Below, piece by piece: positions 39,707-40,094 of a DNA stretch of 40,094 nt. The stretch is from Chloroflexota bacterium (GTDB taxonomy: Bacteria; Chloroflexota; UBA6077; FW602-bin22; JAMCWG01). The notes beneath the pieces are model-generated. The model was not told the origin of the DNA. It worked only from the letters and a program-made list of their open reading frames with translations, and ran no database searches. Each line of letters begins with the position of its first letter. Position 1 is the first letter of the stretch. The stretch covers positions 1 to 40,094 of the forward strand of contig JAMCWG010000196.1 of the NCBI GenBank assembly GCA_023475235.1, written 5' to 3'. Both the position numbers and the translations under genes were made by a program.

Positions 39707-40094
39707 TTGGGCACGCTGTATCTCGTAGGCACACCTATCGGCAACCTCGAAGACGTGTCGTTGCGGGCCATACGGGTCCTGCGCGAGGTCGCTCTAATCG
39801 CCGCCGAAGACACACGTCGCACGCGCGTGCTCCTTCAGCGCTACCAGATCAGCACGCCGCTCACCTCCTACTTCGAGCACAACAAGCTGACTAAGCTCCG
39901 GTACCTTCTCGGCCTGCTGGAGGCGCAGGACATCGCCCTGGTCTCCGAGGCGGGAATGCCCGGCATCTCCGATCCTGGATACGAGCTGGTCCGAGCGGCT
40001 ATCGAGCGGGGGACCAGCCTCGTGCCTGTTCCAGGGCCATCGGCCATCGTCGTTGCGCTGGCCGCCTCGGGCCTCCCTACCGACCAGTTCACGT
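39707..40094 (+). CDS. rsmI: 16S rRNA 2'-O-ribose methyltransferase RsmI, 5' part
   Basis: The first 129 codons of RsmI, which methylates the 2'-OH of C1402 in the decoding centre; the gene runs off the window end. 'LYLVGTPIGNLEDVSLRAI' opens the tetrapyrrole-methylase fold, then 'IAAEDTRRTRVLL', 'SYFEHNKLTKL', 'VSEAGMPGISDPGYELVRAA' and 'PVPGPSAIVVALAASGLPTD'. The normal 'S-D-A-G-T-P-x-I-S-D-P-G' block reads S-E-A-G-M-P here, a small deviation. Start TTG 39707, because an ATG is not available near the family N-terminus. Confidence 0.92.
   Translation, partial: MGTLYLVGTPIGNLEDVSLRAIRVLREVALIAAEDTRRTRVLLQRYQISTPLTSYFEHNKLTKLRYLLGLLEAQDIALVSEAGMPGISDPGYELVRAAIERGTSLVPVPGPSAIVVALAASGLPTDQFT

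Overview
The window is a GC-rich stretch (roughly 60-65 % by eye) of a bacterial chromosome, most probably an anaerobic or facultative member of the Chloroflexota (Dehalococcoidia-like). This is inferred from lipoproteins with long Ala/Pro/Thr linkers, several orphan peptide-type solute-binding proteins, URO-D and amine-methyltransferase family genes, a four-subunit ferredoxin-dependent 2-oxoacid oxidoreductase, a long-form ribosome hibernation factor, and dispersed 'GTAGGGGCG...CGCCCC' hairpins with a RAYT transposase. No rRNA, tRNA or CRISPR array was seen.

Layout. 1-5 kb: a DnaQ-DinG fusion helicase, then a PiT phosphate transporter with its DUF47 partner. 5-11.4 kb: three minus-strand, singly transcribed family-5 solute-binding lipoprotein genes, each with its own -10 box, a long leader and an intrinsic terminator, followed by the internally deleted remnant of a fourth. 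11.5-16.6 kb: a plus-strand block with a URO-D-type (MtaA/MtbA-like) methyltransferase, a further solute-binding protein and an MtmB-family (monomethylamine methyltransferase-like) protein that has alanine where archaeal MtmB has pyrrolysine. A probable 217-nt structured RNA lies on the opposite strand inside this block. 16.6-17.5 kb: a tandem array of REP-like hairpins next to its likely RAYT transposase. 17.5-21.6 kb: miaA, dapF, a YbgC-type thioesterase, a PuuD-like amidotransferase and an HpcH/HpaI aldolase. 21.9-25.9 kb: a translationally coupled porGDAB-type operon ending in alanine racemase. 26-31.5 kb: a small membrane protein, a mobile-element protein remnant and a Type III restriction-modification pair whose methylase has an AT-richer target-recognition segment. 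31.8-36.9 kb: nitrilase-family amidase, SDR dehydrogenase, HAD phosphatase, GAPDH and a KDG-kinase-like PfkB. 36.9-40.1 kb: two small proteins, hpf, a MobA-like two-part protein and the 5' part of rsmI, which runs off the window.

The most interesting reading is the 5-16.6 kb region. Lipoprotein receptors, a substrate-specific methyltransferase of the MtmB fold without pyrrolysine, and a URO-D methyltransferase sit together. They could form a corrinoid-dependent demethylation route for an unidentified N- or O-methylated compound; no corrinoid protein, permease or ATPase gene is present, so this is inference. Second is the unannotated RNA at 13075-13291: it has a consensus promoter whose predicted start coincides with the closing stem, and a T-tract at its 3' end.
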